Shown here piece by piece: positions 41,388-41,597 of a stretch of 41,597 nt of DNA (position 1 is the stretch's first letter; each line of letters opens with the position of its first letter). This DNA is from an uncultured Lachnospiraceae bacterium (GTDB lineage: Bacteria; Bacillota; Clostridia; Lachnospirales; Lachnospiraceae): contig CACZFI010000012.1 of NCBI GenBank assembly GCA_902780405.1, positions 1-41,597 of the forward strand, in the 5' to 3' direction. The notes under the pieces are model-generated. The model was not told the origin of the DNA. It worked only from the letters and a program-made list of their open reading frames with translations, and ran no database searches. Both the position numbers and the translations under genes were made by a program.

Positions 41388-41476
41388 GGAGAAGTACCCA
41401 AGTGGCTGAAGGGGCTCCCCTGGAAAGGGAGTAGGTCGTTAATAGCGGCGCGAGGGTTCAAATCCCTCCTTCTCCG
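41388..41476 (+). tRNA. tRNA-Ser (anticodon GGA)
   Basis: An 89-base class II tRNA. The acceptor arms GGAGAAG/CTTCTCC pair perfectly. The anticodon stem CTCCC/GGGAG holds the loop CTGGAAA. A long variable arm and the T arm GAGGGTTCAAATCCCTC follow. CCA is not encoded. A TATAAT (41362-41367) lies between it and the preceding tRNA. Confidence 0.95.
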
Positions 41477-41597
41477 CTCGACATCGAAAGATGTCAGCAC
41501 CTTAACAACTTAATACCATGTCAACCCTGAAGTCTTTTGAAAAGAATTTCAGAGAACAAAAACCTTTAACAGTAAGTTAGGAAACTTAAGGCCAGCA
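41477..41597. other. Non-coding right edge after the tRNA genes
   Basis: A 6-bp stem GACATC/GATGTC with a GAAA tetraloop lies at 41480-41495. The rest (AT-richer, no open frame of note) is not recognised; it could be a leader of a following RNA or gene, but no rRNA or tRNA signature was visible. Confidence 0.4.

Noticed and set aside
41477..41597. Start of an rRNA operon at the right edge
   Set aside because: No 16S or 23S signature is visible; only an unassigned small hairpin can be supported.

Overview
The window reads as a chromosomal segment of an anaerobic Clostridia member, most likely Lachnospiraceae. The reasons are: a Bacillus/Clostridium-type housekeeping order (yaaR-holB-ricT-rsmI, secA-prfB), fermentative glycyl-radical metabolism (pyruvate formate-lyase and its activase), [FeFe]-hydrogenase maturases (hydG, hydF), secreted ChW-repeat proteins, and base composition near 50% G+C by eye. 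Most genes are on the + strand. No CRISPR array, phage module or intact insertion sequence was seen.

Region by region. (1) 1-730 is an eroded accessory edge: the tail of a probable Rpn/PD-(D/E)XK-type gene, the orphaned 3' end of a ChW-repeat gene, a long hairpin element and a short dispersed-type repeat. (2) 731-5088 holds yaaR, holB, ricT and rsmI, then yabB/trmN6 on the opposite strand, with a 317-base structured non-coding stretch between the last two. (3) 5241-10705 holds two secreted ChW proteins (a GH5 glycanase and a transglutaminase-like protein), each with two A-B-C triads of ChW repeats, followed by a DUF815 AAA+ ATPase. (4) 10720-16165 holds a minus-strand membrane-anchored protein, a 34-residue Prli42-like membrane peptide, and a tightly coupled run of AIR-synthase-like protein, Lrp regulator, aminotransferase and trmL; two envelope proteins follow. 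(5) 16251-22288 holds hydG and hydF separated by two membrane proteins and a transketolase. (6) 22373-25995 is the pyruvate formate-lyase locus. The enzyme is split: a 687-residue thiyl-cysteine core without a glycyl-radical domain, a 70-residue protein resembling a degenerate half of that domain, an 81-residue protein carrying the glycyl-radical motif, then the activase. (7) 26043-32640 holds a YjfB-like protein, an SH3/NlpC-P60 wall hydrolase with WalR-like boxes, hpf, secA, prfB with its programmed frameshift, and an orphan cheW. (8) 32642-35617 holds hom, lysC (with a probable internal start for a beta subunit) and a dCMP deaminase. (9) 35627-41476 holds a YcxB-like protein, the t6A/tRNA-maturation cluster tsaE-tsaB-rimI-rnz-x-tsaD, ispD and two tRNA-Ser genes.

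Functional themes: sugar breakdown outside the cell (GH5), fermentation through transketolase and PFL, and hydrogenase assembly by HydF/HydG; wall remodelling and protein export; tRNA modification (TrmN6, TrmL, TsaB/D/E) and translation control (RsmI, Hpf, RF2). The most unusual item is the split PFL with its extra small partner gene. Everything here comes from reading the sequence; no database search was run.
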